Source: Sphingomonas caeni (GTDB taxonomy: Bacteria; Pseudomonadota; Alphaproteobacteria; Sphingomonadales; Sphingomonadaceae). From it: a stretch of DNA of 64,000 nt. Below, piece by piece: positions 27,782 to 36,705 of the stretch. Made by a program: the position numbers and the translations under genes. The DNA is taken from assembly GCF_026013415.1 (NCBI RefSeq), contig NZ_JAPDOK010000001.1:375342-439341 (forward strand), read 5' to 3'. A model generated the notes under the pieces. The model did not search any database. It saw only the letters and a list, made by a program, of their open reading frames with translations, and was not told where the DNA came from. How positions within the stretch are numbered: the first letter of the stretch is position 1; the number at the start of each line of letters is the position of its first letter.

Positions 27782-28558
27782 CTACATGGTGATGCGCGTG
27801 TCCTCGAGCGCGAGGTCTATCAGCAGGCGCATCGCCGCGCCGGCACTCTCCACGTCGCCCGCGACGATCGAGTCGCAGACGCGCACGTGATCGGGCACCG
27901 GATCGCGCGGCAGCGCACGGGTGCGCTGCTTGAACTGCGTCGTCCAGGTCACGGCGGCGCCGATGCTGGCGCTGAGCGCCATCAGCGCGTCGTTATGCGT
28001 GGCGGTGAGCAATGCATCATGAAAATCGCGGTCCGCCGTCCGGCCCGCGTCGGTGGCCAGCGTGTGCCGTCGCATCCGCACCAGCGCCTCTTTCATCGCC
28101 CGGATATCGGCCTTGTCCCGGCGCTCCGCCGCTAGCCGCGCCGCGGCCGGCTCGACGATCGCGCGCAGCTCGAAAATGTCGCGCACGAAATCCTTGTCGG
28201 GCTCGCCCGAAAATGCCCAGGAAAGGACCGCGGGATCGAGAATGTTCCACCGGCTGCGGGGGAGCACGCGCGTGCCGGCCTTCGGCTTGCTTTCCACCAG
28301 CCCCTTGGCGGTGAGCACCTGCACGGCTTCGCGATAGGCGCTGCGCGAGACATCGAGGGCTTCGGCGTTGGCAACCTCCCCCGTCAGCCTCTCCCCCGGC
28401 TTGATCTGCCCGGAAACGATCGCGGTGCCGAGGAAATGCGCGACCGCCCCGCGCAGGCGCCGGCTCGAATCCTTGGGCGAACGCGTCAATGCCGAAGCGA
28501 ACGCCTCCTCTGGATCCGGCTCCGCGGACGTCGCTGGTGGCAGCCTCTCATGTCCCAT
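27782..28558 (-). CDS. GntR/FadR-family transcriptional regulator
   Basis: This is a regulator of about 258 residues with a winged helix-turn-helix (about 30-95, including LDVSRSAYREAVQVLTAKGLVES) and a C-terminal FCD ligand domain with metal-site histidines (DFHDALL, then DHVRV). FadR-group members sense sugar acids or related metabolites. The start is uncertain: ATG 28558 is used, and ATG 28591 adds 11 residues; neither has a clear ribosome binding site. It lies 71 bp behind the GH3 gene on the same strand and probably controls this cluster. Confidence 0.87.
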   Translation of the reverse strand: MGHERLPPATSAEPDPEEAFASALTRSPKDSSRRLRGAVAHFLGTAIVSGQIKPGERLTGEVANAEALDVSRSAYREAVQVLTAKGLVESKPKAGTRVLPRSRWNILDPAVLSWAFSGEPDKDFVRDIFELRAIVEPAAARLAAERRDKADIRAMKEALVRMRRHTLATDAGRTADRDFHDALLTATHNDALMALSASIGAAVTWTTQFKQRTRALPRDPVPDHVRVCDSIVAGDVESAGAAMRLLIDLALEDTRITM

Positions 28559-28629
28559 TACCGCAACAGCATATCGCTGACGAATACTCATGCAATTGCA
28601 ATCGGTGTGCGGCCCCTGGCTGGCCGCGG

Positions 28630-31272
28630 CTATTCGGGCAAGATCGCCGGGCTCGTGATCTGGAAAGAGGTCTGCGCTCCGGCGGCTTTCGCCAGGCCAG
28701 CCCGTCCGCCGGGTTGGCCGCCGCCGACCCACAGATCCACCTTCCCCGGCACGATCCGCCTGACGCCGGCGCTGTCGACGATGCTCAACGCGCGGTCGCC
28801 CAGTGCGAAGGTGACGCGGCGGGTCTCGCCCGCGGCGAGATGGACGCGCTGCACCCCGGCGAGCGAGCGGATCGGCGCCCCCGCGACTCCGGGCCTGCTG
28901 ACATAGAGCTGGACCACCTCGTCGCCGTCGCGGCTGCCGCTATTGGTGACATCGACCGCGACCTGGGCGGCCTCGTCCGCCCGCAGCTTCGGCTTGGAGA
29001 CGCGCGCGCCCGAATATCGGAAGCTGGTGTAGGACAGCCCATAGCCGAAGGGATAGAGAGCCTCGCCCTTGAAGTAGCGATAGGTCCGGTTCGACATGGC
29101 ATAGTCGCCGAATGCGGGCAGATCGTCAGCCGACCGGTAGAAGGTGACCGGCAGGCGCCCCGCAGGACTGAAATCGCCCGCGATCGCCCGGGCGACCGCA
29201 TCGCCGCCCTGCCCGCCCGGATACCAAGCCTCGATGATCGCCGGGATGTTCTGGTCCGCCCAGTTCACGCTGAGCGCGCTGCCGTTCATCAGCACGAGCA
29301 CGACCGGCGTGCCGGCCGCATGAACCTGTTCGAGCAGGCGCTGCTGCGACCGCGGCAGATCGAGCGACGTGCGGTCCCCGCCCATGAACCCATCCACCTG
29401 AAAGCGCATCTCCTCGCCCTCGAGCTGGGCAGTGAGGCCGCCGACGAAGATGACGACATCGGCGTTCTTCGCGGCCGCCACCGCCGCGGCCGCCGGAGGA
29501 TCGCTCGGGACGCTCCACATCAGCCGCTCGGAGCCTTGCGCCTGGCGCTGGAACGCCTCGACACGAACCGCATAGGTCCGGCCCGCCTTGAGCGTCACCT
29601 TGCCGCTGGCGATCGACGGCCGCCAGTCGACCGCCCAGGCATCGACGACCGGCTTGCCGTCGATCCAGATCCGGTAGCCGCCATTGGCGACATAGCGGAA
29701 CGTATATTCACCGTCCTCGGGCGCCTTGAGGTAGCCGGTCCAGCGGATCGCCCCGCTCTGCATCTCCCCCGACCAGTCATAGCCGGCCTGCGGCACGATC
29801 GCCGAGCGCTTGGCCGTGCCCTTGAATTCGCGATTGTCGAACGTCTCCGCCTTCACCCCGCTCCGGCTGCAGCCTTCATCGACGCACAGCGCCGCCGCGG
29901 GCACCGCCTCGAGCGAACGGTCGATCAGCCCCGAGCCTTCGACATAGGTCACTTGCGCATCGGGAAAGCGCCGCTTGATCCCGCTCAGCACGGTGACGGG
30001 ATGCGAGGGCTCGCCGCTGTAATTGCCGACCAGCGCGGCCTGGCTGTCGGCGTTCGGGCCGATCACCGCGATCCGCCGGGGCGCCTGGGTCAGCGGCAGC
30101 AGGCCCTTGTCGTTCTTGAGCAGCACCAGCGACTTCTCGGCGGTCGCCTCCGCGAGCGCGCGGTTCGCCTCGGTATCGTAATCCTTCGCGGTGATGCCCG
30201 GGAACACCTTCGCCGAATCGTCGAACTGGCCGAGCCGCATCCGCGCGGTGAACAGCCGCACCAGCGACCGGTCGACCACGCTCTCCTCGAGCACCCCGGT
30301 CTTCACCGCGCTGACGATATGGCCGATCTCCTCGGGCCCGCCGCAGATCAGGTCCATGCCGGCATGGAAGGCCGCGGCCACGCCCGCCTCGGGCGAGGCG
30401 CTGTAGCCGTGATGATCCTTGCGGTAGATGTCGCCGACCGCGTCGCAATCGGACACGACATAGCCGCCGAAATTCCACGCATTCCGAAGATAATGAGTGA
30501 GAAGCTGGTCGCTCGCGCACGCCGGCGCGCCGTCGATCGCATTATAGGCGCACATCACCGATTGCGCCCCGCCCTCCATCACCGTCGCGCGGAAGGCCGG
30601 GAGATAGGTGTCGACGAGGTCGTGCTTCGACGGATGGACGTCGTCGCGGTGGCGGCTCGCCTCGGGGCCGCTATGGACGGCGAAATGCTTCGGCGTCGAC
30701 ACGGTCCGCAGATATCTGGAATCGTCGCCCTGAAGCCCGCGAACGAAGGCGACGCCCATATGCGCGGTCAGCCAGGGATCCTCGCCATAGGTCTCCTGGC
30801 CCCTCCCCCAGCGCGGATCGCGGAAGATGTTGATGTTGGGCGACCAGACGGTGAGCCCGCCGAACCAGTCCGAACCGCCGAAGCGGTGGCGCTCGGCGAG
30901 ATATTTCGCGCGGAACTCGATGCTGATCAGGTTAGCGACCTGCCCGATATGCGGCACGTCGAAGGTTGCCGCCAATCCGATCGCTTGGGGAAACACCGTC
31001 GCATAGCCCGCGGCCGCCACGCCGTGCAGCCCCTCGTTCCACCAATTATATTCGCGGATGCCGAGCCGCGGGATCGCCGGTGCGTCGTTGACGAGCTGCG
31101 ACGCTTTCTCCTCCAGCGTCATGCGCGAGACGAGATCGGCGGCGCGCGCCTCGAACGGGCGGTCAGTGTCGCGATAGGTCGGAAGGCTGGCGCCGGGCAG
31201 CTGGGCACCGACGCCCGTCGCTCCAAACGATGCCAACACCGCGCATATGCCAATGACGATCCGCCGTCCCAT
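28630..31272 (-). CDS. GH3 glycoside hydrolase with PA14 insert (beta-glucosidase/xylosidase type)
   Basis: This 880-residue secreted enzyme has a signal peptide to about residue 23. The GH3 N-domain has nucleophile Asp275 in YVVSDCDAVG. The C-domain is interrupted by a PA14 module (about 480-610, YDWSGEMQSGAIRWTGYL and GGYRIWIDGKPV). A C-terminal fibronectin-III-like domain (about 775-865) follows. PA14-bearing GH3 enzymes remove glucose, xylose or arabinose from oligosaccharides. It precedes the GntR gene on the same strand, with a FadR-type palindrome 48 bp upstream of its start. Confidence 0.92.
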   Translation of the reverse strand: MGRRIVIGICAVLASFGATGVGAQLPGASLPTYRDTDRPFEARAADLVSRMTLEEKASQLVNDAPAIPRLGIREYNWWNEGLHGVAAAGYATVFPQAIGLAATFDVPHIGQVANLISIEFRAKYLAERHRFGGSDWFGGLTVWSPNINIFRDPRWGRGQETYGEDPWLTAHMGVAFVRGLQGDDSRYLRTVSTPKHFAVHSGPEASRHRDDVHPSKHDLVDTYLPAFRATVMEGGAQSVMCAYNAIDGAPACASDQLLTHYLRNAWNFGGYVVSDCDAVGDIYRKDHHGYSASPEAGVAAAFHAGMDLICGGPEEIGHIVSAVKTGVLEESVVDRSLVRLFTARMRLGQFDDSAKVFPGITAKDYDTEANRALAEATAEKSLVLLKNDKGLLPLTQAPRRIAVIGPNADSQAALVGNYSGEPSHPVTVLSGIKRRFPDAQVTYVEGSGLIDRSLEAVPAAALCVDEGCSRSGVKAETFDNREFKGTAKRSAIVPQAGYDWSGEMQSGAIRWTGYLKAPEDGEYTFRYVANGGYRIWIDGKPVVDAWAVDWRPSIASGKVTLKAGRTYAVRVEAFQRQAQGSERLMWSVPSDPPAAAAVAAAKNADVVIFVGGLTAQLEGEEMRFQVDGFMGGDRTSLDLPRSQQRLLEQVHAAGTPVVLVLMNGSALSVNWADQNIPAIIEAWYPGGQGGDAVARAIAGDFSPAGRLPVTFYRSADDLPAFGDYAMSNRTYRYFKGEALYPFGYGLSYTSFRYSGARVSKPKLRADEAAQVAVDVTNSGSRDGDEVVQLYVSRPGVAGAPIRSLAGVQRVHLAAGETRRVTFALGDRALSIVDSAGVRRIVPGKVDLWVGGGQPGGRAGLAKAAGAQTSFQITSPAILPE

Positions 31273-31319
31273 CGCGCGTTCCCCTCCGCCTCGTTGCCTG
31301 CCTGTGATTCGACCGTTTT

Positions 31320-31332
31320 ATAGTCCGACTAT
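31320..31332. promoter_or_regulatory. FadR-type operator candidate upstream of GH3
   Basis: ATAGTCCGACTAT is a perfect 13 bp palindrome with a GTC-C-GAC core, the type bound by FadR-subfamily GntR proteins. A GntR/FadR gene lies in the same predicted operon. A weaker relative, TTAGTCAGACAA, lies at 31364-31375 over the end of the LysR gene. Confidence 0.45.
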
Positions 31333-31363
31333 TGGGCAAGCCTCAACGGGGCACGGGCCCACT

Positions 31364-32422
31364 TTAGTCAGACAATTTGGGCGCGCCCGCCCCCGCCGAT
31401 CCGCGAAAGAAAATCCGGGTGAATGCCACGCCCGCATCGCTATCGGGAAAGTCGCGCGGATGAATGAACCGGTCCGCGAACCAAGGATAAAGCTCGGTGG
31501 AAAACGCCTCTTTCAGCCAGGCGATGGTGGTCAGGATCGACGGTGAGCGCTTCGCGTTCGCGTGATAGAAATAATAGAGTTCGAAACGTAGCCGTAGCGG
31601 CGCGCTGAGCGGGACGATCTGGTCGGACAGCAGCGTCACATAGGTGGGGAATGCGCCGACCCCCACGCCCCGCGCGACGGCCCAGAATTGCGTGATCGCG
31701 GAATTGGAGCAGATCGGCACGAAGCCGTTCGGGCGGTTCGGCCCGATCAGATGATCGACGAGCCTCGAATTCACGCCGTTACTCACCTGCTCGACGAAGC
31801 GATGCTCGCGCAGATCGTCGAAGGTCTGCGGATCGCCATGCTCGGCAATATAGTCCGGCGAAGCAAAGAGCATCATGTGCATGGTGGCGAGGCGCGCGAC
31901 GATGATGTCCGGATCGGTCGGCAGATGGTAGGTCAGCCCGACATCGTGATCGCCGCTTCGATCCCGCGCCAGATCATAGCTGAGCTGCAGGTTCAGGCGG
32001 AGCCCGGGCAGCAACCGGGAAAGCGCGTCGAGCCTGGGAGTCAGCCAGAGCGACCCCAGCGCCTCCGAGCAGGCGATGCGCAATTCGCCCGGCTGCACCA
32101 GCACGTCGCCGTCCGCCGCGCCATCGAGCGCGGCCGGCTCGAAATTGCCCATTTTCCGGATCTGCTCGAGCAGCTGGGTTCCCGCGTCGGTCAGCTGGAT
32201 GCCGTCGCGCGATCGCCGGAACAGCACCGCGCCGACCTCTTCCTCGACCCGGGCGAGCGACGCGCGCACGGTGTTCACCGACACCCGCCGGGCCTCGGCC
32301 GCGGCGCGCAGGCTGGCATGCCGGGCCGTGGCCGAAAAGGCCTTGAGATCGTCCCATCGCAGGTTCGACGGCGCTTTCGAATCGGTGTTCAGCGCCTGAA
32401 CACCGTGTTCGGAATTTGGCAT
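31364..32422 (-). CDS. LysR-family transcriptional regulator
   Basis: This 352-residue regulator has an N-terminal LysR helix-turn-helix (about 21-80: LKAFSATARHASLRAAAEARRVSVNTVRAS split over two helices) and a substrate-binding domain (about 110-320). The LysR C-domain is degenerate and the last 30 residues are an extra tail. ATG 32422 follows GAGGA at 5 nt spacing, excluding upstream in-frame starts. It diverges from the PqqD-like gene across 86 bp, so that gene is a likely target. Confidence 0.86.
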   Translation of the reverse strand: MPNSEHGVQALNTDSKAPSNLRWDDLKAFSATARHASLRAAAEARRVSVNTVRASLARVEEEVGAVLFRRSRDGIQLTDAGTQLLEQIRKMGNFEPAALDGAADGDVLVQPGELRIACSEALGSLWLTPRLDALSRLLPGLRLNLQLSYDLARDRSGDHDVGLTYHLPTDPDIIVARLATMHMMLFASPDYIAEHGDPQTFDDLREHRFVEQVSNGVNSRLVDHLIGPNRPNGFVPICSNSAITQFWAVARGVGVGAFPTYVTLLSDQIVPLSAPLRLRFELYYFYHANAKRSPSILTTIAWLKEAFSTELYPWFADRFIHPRDFPDSDAGVAFTRIFFRGSAGAGAPKLSD

Positions 32423-32508
32423 CGCGGTCCTCGTCGCCCTTCCGGTTACCATAGCTCCCCAACGCTGCAAAGCAGCGCCAAGCCTGTTTCCGAGGAGCGG
32501 GTTGAGCC

Positions 32509-32820
32509 ATGGATACGCTGAAGGACGCGCCCCAAACGCTGGACATGGCCACGATCGTGCGCTGTTCGCCGGACATCTTCTACAGCGAGATCGCGGAGGA
32601 AATCGTCCTGCTGAACGTCAAGACCGGCGTCTATCACAGCGTCGATGCGATCGGGGGCGAGATCTGGCGCGCGCTGGCGTCGGCGCAGCCGATCGAAGCG
32701 GTCTGCGACGCGATGATCGAGGCCTATCCGCGTCACCCGGATATGGTGCGGGACGACACGCTGGAATTCATCATCGAACTCGCCGATCGCGACCTGCTCG
32801 TGATCGGAGAGACGCGCTGA
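32509..32820 (+). CDS. PqqD-family (RRE-like) small protein
   Basis: This 103-residue protein has the PqqD winged-helix pattern: LLNVKTGVYHSVDAIGGEIWRAL at about 34-56, split as strand-turn-helix, then a helical pair ending DRDLLVIG. PqqD domains bind leader peptides of ribosomal peptides and present them to modifying enzymes. No precursor peptide, radical SAM enzyme or cyclase lies nearby, so the partner is unknown. CGAGGAG is upstream of ATG 32509. It converges on the DyP operon with 51 bp between stops. Confidence 0.82.
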   Translation: MDTLKDAPQTLDMATIVRCSPDIFYSEIAEEIVLLNVKTGVYHSVDAIGGEIWRALASAQPIEAVCDAMIEAYPRHPDMVRDDTLEFIIELADRDLLVIGETR

Positions 32821-32871
32821 GCGCACGCCGCCGCACGCGTTGCACCTTCGGCGCATCATCGGGGGAGCGCC

Positions 32872-34569
32872 TCAGGTCGGATCGATGATCCCCATCCCGA
32901 TCATCCTGAGCGCGGTCATGCTGGGGATGAAGAAATAGTCCCCGCCGCGCGGCTCGACGAGCTGGGGCAGCTTGTCGCAGATGAAGGGGATCTTCCCCGC
33001 CTGCGTATCGACCGGAATCACCAGCTTGGGATCGTCCTTCGCGGGATGGTTGCCGATCACGGGGCAGGTATCGCTGCCCGCGTTGAAATCGAGGCTGTAC
33101 TGCATCCATTGCTGCTGGACGAACTCGAACTGGCGGAACAGGCTGGTACAGATCGCCATGAAGATGATGCCGTGATCGCCGCCGTCGCCGGGCGCCTGCG
33201 GGTCATACTGGCCATAGGGCAGCCCGCGGCGCAGGATGCGGCGGCGGTTGATGATCCCCGATCCGGCGTTCGACTTGCCGGTCTTGTCGTTGAAGGTCGG
33301 CCCCAGCCCGTCGCGCGGATTGGCGCGGCGCAGGTGCGAGGTCACCGGGCATTTCGCGCCCGAGGCATCGCCGGCATAGGTGAAGTTGGTGAACTTGAGC
33401 GCGATCTCGGCGAGCCTGGGCTTGTCCTGCGCGGCGCGGGCCTGGTCGAGTTCGGCCCTGAACTTCTGCCAGTCGGCATAGGTGGGCGCCACGGTCAGCG
33501 GCACGCCGTCCTCCCAGCGGCCGACCATCTTGGCCTTGATCGTATCGACCGCCTCGATCTGCGGTACCCCGAACATCGCGGCGTAGCGCGTCGCCTGCGC
33601 GTCGATATAGGCGTTGAAGGTCCCCACCGCCTCGTGGAGCTTGCGATAGGCCATGAAGGTGCCGTTGCGGCTGAACGCGATCGGCATCGCCGCGCCGGGG
33701 ATTTCCTGCGCCTCGTCGGGATAGCCGAGCAGGAATTCGCCGGTCGCCAGTGGCTCCCAGCTGTAATCGGGCATCAGCTTGCCGCCACCCGCGACGCGCA
33801 GCCGCTCGGCCTCGCCCGAGAACTGGCCGGAGAAGACCGGGTCGCCGAACCCGTCCGAGAGCTGGAAATGCTCCTTGTTGGTCGGCCAGTAGCGGTCGCC
33901 GTCCTGGCGCAGCACCGCCGACAGCTCCTGCCAGGGCGACTTGTCCGGCCCGACCCCGTCGAGCAGCACCACCCCGCCCTTCGACGCCTTGCACAGGCGG
34001 ACGATTTCCTTGGTCTCGTTCTCGAGTTCGGCGCAGGGTGTGCCGTCGGGCTCCATCTGGGCATACATGGTGACGAGGATGTGGACGCGCTTGTCGCCCC
34101 GCGAATCGCGCCACACCGCGTCGCGCTGGTCGAGGAAGGGATCGTCGCCCAGCAGCGCCGCGCGCACCTCCATCCCGTCGATGAACTCGTCGGGCATGCC
34201 GCGCAGCGTCCGCGTCGGCACGCCGAGCGCGAGCAGCCCGGGGAAGGTGAAGCCGATATTGAGCGTCACCTTGGGCTTGATGAGCTGGACGCGGCCCGGA
34301 TAGTCGGGAACGCCCTCGGCGCGGGCGATGTCCTTGACGCGCGGGTTGCGCGTGCGCAGCAGCGGCTCCTCGCGATTGGGGTCCTTCCAGCGCGCCGCAG
34401 TGGTGATGCGCGGCAGCAGCGCCTCGACAAAGGCGCGGCCCTTCTTGCCGTCGCGGACGGTCAGGTAGAAGTTGCGGCCCTTGGGAAAGCCGTCGCCATA
34501 AGTGCGCAGGATCCCGCCCTGGATATCGGCGAGGTCGAGCAAAGTCGGGCTGGGCGTGGGGTTGGTCAT
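32872..34569 (-). CDS. DyP-type heme peroxidase
   Basis: This 565-residue protein matches the DyP family: DIQGGILRTYG near the N-terminus (about 12-22), the distal catalytic Asp243 in GFGDP (family motif GxxDG), and the proximal heme ligand His412 in SHLRRANPR. There is no signal peptide. It is longer than bacterial EfeB-type enzymes and resembles the long class. Such enzymes use hydrogen peroxide to oxidise bulky substrates. It overlaps the upstream membrane-protein gene by ATGA, and the GxxDP variant is worth noting. Confidence 0.88.
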   Translation of the reverse strand: MTNPTPSPTLLDLADIQGGILRTYGDGFPKGRNFYLTVRDGKKGRAFVEALLPRITTAARWKDPNREEPLLRTRNPRVKDIARAEGVPDYPGRVQLIKPKVTLNIGFTFPGLLALGVPTRTLRGMPDEFIDGMEVRAALLGDDPFLDQRDAVWRDSRGDKRVHILVTMYAQMEPDGTPCAELENETKEIVRLCKASKGGVVLLDGVGPDKSPWQELSAVLRQDGDRYWPTNKEHFQLSDGFGDPVFSGQFSGEAERLRVAGGGKLMPDYSWEPLATGEFLLGYPDEAQEIPGAAMPIAFSRNGTFMAYRKLHEAVGTFNAYIDAQATRYAAMFGVPQIEAVDTIKAKMVGRWEDGVPLTVAPTYADWQKFRAELDQARAAQDKPRLAEIALKFTNFTYAGDASGAKCPVTSHLRRANPRDGLGPTFNDKTGKSNAGSGIINRRRILRRGLPYGQYDPQAPGDGGDHGIIFMAICTSLFRQFEFVQQQWMQYSLDFNAGSDTCPVIGNHPAKDDPKLVIPVDTQAGKIPFICDKLPQLVEPRGGDYFFIPSMTALRMIGMGIIDPT

Positions 34570-35540
34570 GCCGCGTCTCCCGGCAGGCGGCTGCGGATCA
34601 CGCCGGGCGGCTGGGTGGGCCCATCGAGATCTGCCGGGCGGTTGGCGTCGAGGAAGGCGCGGAACGCCTTGCCCCAATCGGCGGGATCGCGGTGCTGCTG
34701 CTCGATCGCGAAGCGGGTGAAGGCCTGCTGGAGATAGAGCCCCTTGAGCACGTTGCGCAGGTTCGCATCGGGGGTCGCGGGATAGGGCTGGTTGCCCTTC
34801 CACATGATCCACCCATAATCGATCAGCAGCCCGACCGGCAGCATCGCCCACAGCGCAATCGTCCAGCCCCGGCTGAGTGGCTCGGTCCAGCCCAGCCAGG
34901 CGCCGATGCCCGCCAGGATAGCGATCGCGGGCCCCGCCAGCGCGATCGCGGCGAGCAGCGGGACCGAGATCGAGCTGAGCTTGGGCGGCAGATACCAGTA
35001 ATCGTGGAACGGCATCGTCGTCTCGATCTGGCATTTGAGCATGTAGGCAGCGAAGCCCGCCGCATCGCCGACGCTGTCGAAGCCGTAGCAATATTGGAAG
35101 ATCGACCGGAGTTCGGGCTCCATCAGCCCCCACAGCTCCTCGAAATAGCGGCGCGGCTCGCCCGTCCCCTTCGGATCGGGCAGGTCGAAATCGAGCATCA
35201 CCAGCAGATAGGGACAGGTCAGCTGGTCGACCGGCTGGGGATCGAGCAGGTCGGTGCCCTTGATCGCGTTGACCAGCGCATTGCTGTGATCGCGGCCGTT
35301 GAAATTGGGCTGATCGATCACGACGAGCCGCGCGAAATGCGTCCTGAGGCTGCGCGAAAAGGGGCTGTTGAGCCCGATCTCCTCGGTCGCGTGCGACTGG
35401 AGCGCGGTGGGCAATGTCTCGAGCACCTCGCGCATGACATGGATCGGCGAACTCTTCATGCCGTCATGCTCGACAATGCCGTCGTTGCAGACCGGCACCG
35501 CCGCGGTGAAGAAATAGCTGCTGACGTCGATATTAGGCAT
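34566..35540 (-). CDS. DyP-operon membrane protein of unknown family
   Basis: This 324-residue protein has a soluble N-terminal domain (about 1-190), two membrane helices (about 192-220 and 225-248) and a cytosolic C-terminal helix region. The soluble part has a beta strand and helix arrangement (CPYLLVMLDFD, then YFEELWGLMEPEL) compatible with a ferredoxin-like alpha/beta fold. It overlaps both neighbours, so the three genes must act together. I do not recognise a named family. Confidence 0.8.
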   Translation of the reverse strand: MPNIDVSSYFFTAAVPVCNDGIVEHDGMKSSPIHVMREVLETLPTALQSHATEEIGLNSPFSRSLRTHFARLVVIDQPNFNGRDHSNALVNAIKGTDLLDPQPVDQLTCPYLLVMLDFDLPDPKGTGEPRRYFEELWGLMEPELRSIFQYCYGFDSVGDAAGFAAYMLKCQIETTMPFHDYWYLPPKLSSISVPLLAAIALAGPAIAILAGIGAWLGWTEPLSRGWTIALWAMLPVGLLIDYGWIMWKGNQPYPATPDANLRNVLKGLYLQQAFTRFAIEQQHRDPADWGKAFRAFLDANRPADLDGPTQPPGVIRSRLPGDAA

Positions 35541-36399
35541 CTGGCGTCTCCGGGGGCTTCTCCGGCGCGGGGCCAGGTTCGGCGACCTTGGGGGCCTCGG
35601 CGATGCGCGAGGCGGTGCCGAGCACGGCGCTGACCGCGGCGCGCACCGCCTGCTTCTCGGCCTCGCCATCCTCGTTCGCGGCGGAGGCGATGATCGTTTC
35701 GGCGGGCAGCGGCTGGGTTTCGCGTTCGGCATCGATCGGGCCGGTGCCGCCATCGCCCCAGCGGCCCAGCTCGGCATCGGCGCGGTTGCGGTCGGCCGCG
35801 GCGGTGTCGCAGCTCGCGACCGGCGCATAGCCCGGCGATCCGAGCCCGCCCTGATTGTCGATCAGCAGCTTCTGGAACGCCGCGCCCAGCCCCGCATCGT
35901 CGAGCGACGAAAGCTGTCCGGCTACGCCGCGCAGGTCATAGGCGAGCTTGAGCGCCAGCTTGATGTCGCGCTGGCCGCTGCCCGGCGTGGCGTTATAATA
36001 ATAGTTGGTATCGACCTGATTGGCGCGGATATAGCCCTTGAAGGGCTCGACCGGGATCGAGTTCGGATATTTGGTGCTCGAATACCAGAAGAGATCGAGC
36101 CCGCCCGGGATGCCGTCGGCAAAGGCGTCGATATACTGGTCCCAGGTGCCGTTGAAATTGCTGCAGAAGAGCATGTAGTCGTTCGAGAGCTTCGCGGGCG
36201 GCTGGCCCAGCTGCGGCCATTGATCGCGGCGGATCATCACCCAGCGCGCGAAATGGATGAAGCCGAGGCCGAGCAGGCCCGCCAACGTCTTGGGCATCGC
36301 GCGGGAGACCATGAACAGGAAGGTGTTCACCCACGTCATCCCCGGCCGCATCGGCGTGACGACGTTCATCCCATAGGCTTTGCCGGCTACGTTGCTCAT
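35533..36399 (-). CDS. DyP-operon hypothetical protein
   Basis: This 288-residue protein is first in the DyP operon. It has one amphipathic or hydrophobic helix near residues 22-52 and a core with YMLFCSNFNGTWDQYIDAF at about 75-93. The last 80 residues are low-complexity, rich in Ala, Glu and Pro, and probably disordered. GGGGAG precedes ATG 36399. Its core strand-helix pattern resembles that of the next protein, suggesting related folds. Function is unknown. Confidence 0.78.
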   Translation of the reverse strand: MSNVAGKAYGMNVVTPMRPGMTWVNTFLFMVSRAMPKTLAGLLGLGFIHFARWVMIRRDQWPQLGQPPAKLSNDYMLFCSNFNGTWDQYIDAFADGIPGGLDLFWYSSTKYPNSIPVEPFKGYIRANQVDTNYYYNATPGSGQRDIKLALKLAYDLRGVAGQLSSLDDAGLGAAFQKLLIDNQGGLGSPGYAPVASCDTAAADRNRADAELGRWGDGGTGPIDAERETQPLPAETIIASAANEDGEAEKQAVRAAVSAVLGTASRIAEAPKVAEPGPAPEKPPETPDA

Positions 36400-36705
36400 C
36401 GCGACTCCCCCTGAAGGGCAAGCGATATTCCATTCCATTTCATCGGGCAACGCGGTCAGGTGAAGAAAAGCAGCGATGACTTCATGGCGTCTATCGAATT
36501 AAAATCGCACCATTGTGGATGAACCGGGGATAATCAAAGAAAACGATACTTTGATTTACTGAGCGGAAACATCCCGCCGGCGGAGAATACGCGGCTTCAG
36601 CGGGATCGACGGGTGGTGAGGGCCCTCCCACGCTCCTGCGGAGCTTCGGCGGGCAGCCTCCGCTAAATCCCCGGCTGGCTTGCCAGCCGAAGCTTTAGCG
36701 GAGGC
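36400..36705. other. DyP-operon upstream region with an 8 bp inverted repeat
   Basis: This gap holds the promoter side of the DyP operon. AATCAAAG (36532-36539) and CTTTGATT (36549-36556) form a perfect inverted repeat with a 9 bp spacer in a locally A/T-rich stretch, about 135 bp before the first gene. It is a candidate operator. The right end carries the tRNA-linked hairpin, listed separately. No ORF is convincing. Confidence 0.4.
36656..36705 (-). terminator. Nested hairpin immediately downstream of tRNA-Ala
   Basis: The outer stem GCCTCCGCTAAA/TTTAGCGGAGGC (36656-36667 with 36694-36705) is a perfect 12 bp. The inner stem CGGCTGGC/GCCAGCCG (36672-36679 with 36682-36689) is a perfect 8 bp. 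It begins at the base after the encoded CCA. No U-run follows, so it may be a processing or repeat element as well as a terminator. A related element follows tRNA-Tyr. Confidence 0.55.

Noticed and set aside
28489..31323. Long open frame of about 940 codons on the plus strand
   Set aside because: Antisense shadow of the GH3 gene, which has clear catalytic motifs on the minus strand.
32509..32820. Ribosomal-peptide (RiPP) gene cluster around the PqqD protein
   Set aside because: No precursor peptide, protease, cyclase or radical SAM gene is nearby; only the lone PqqD-like gene supports it.
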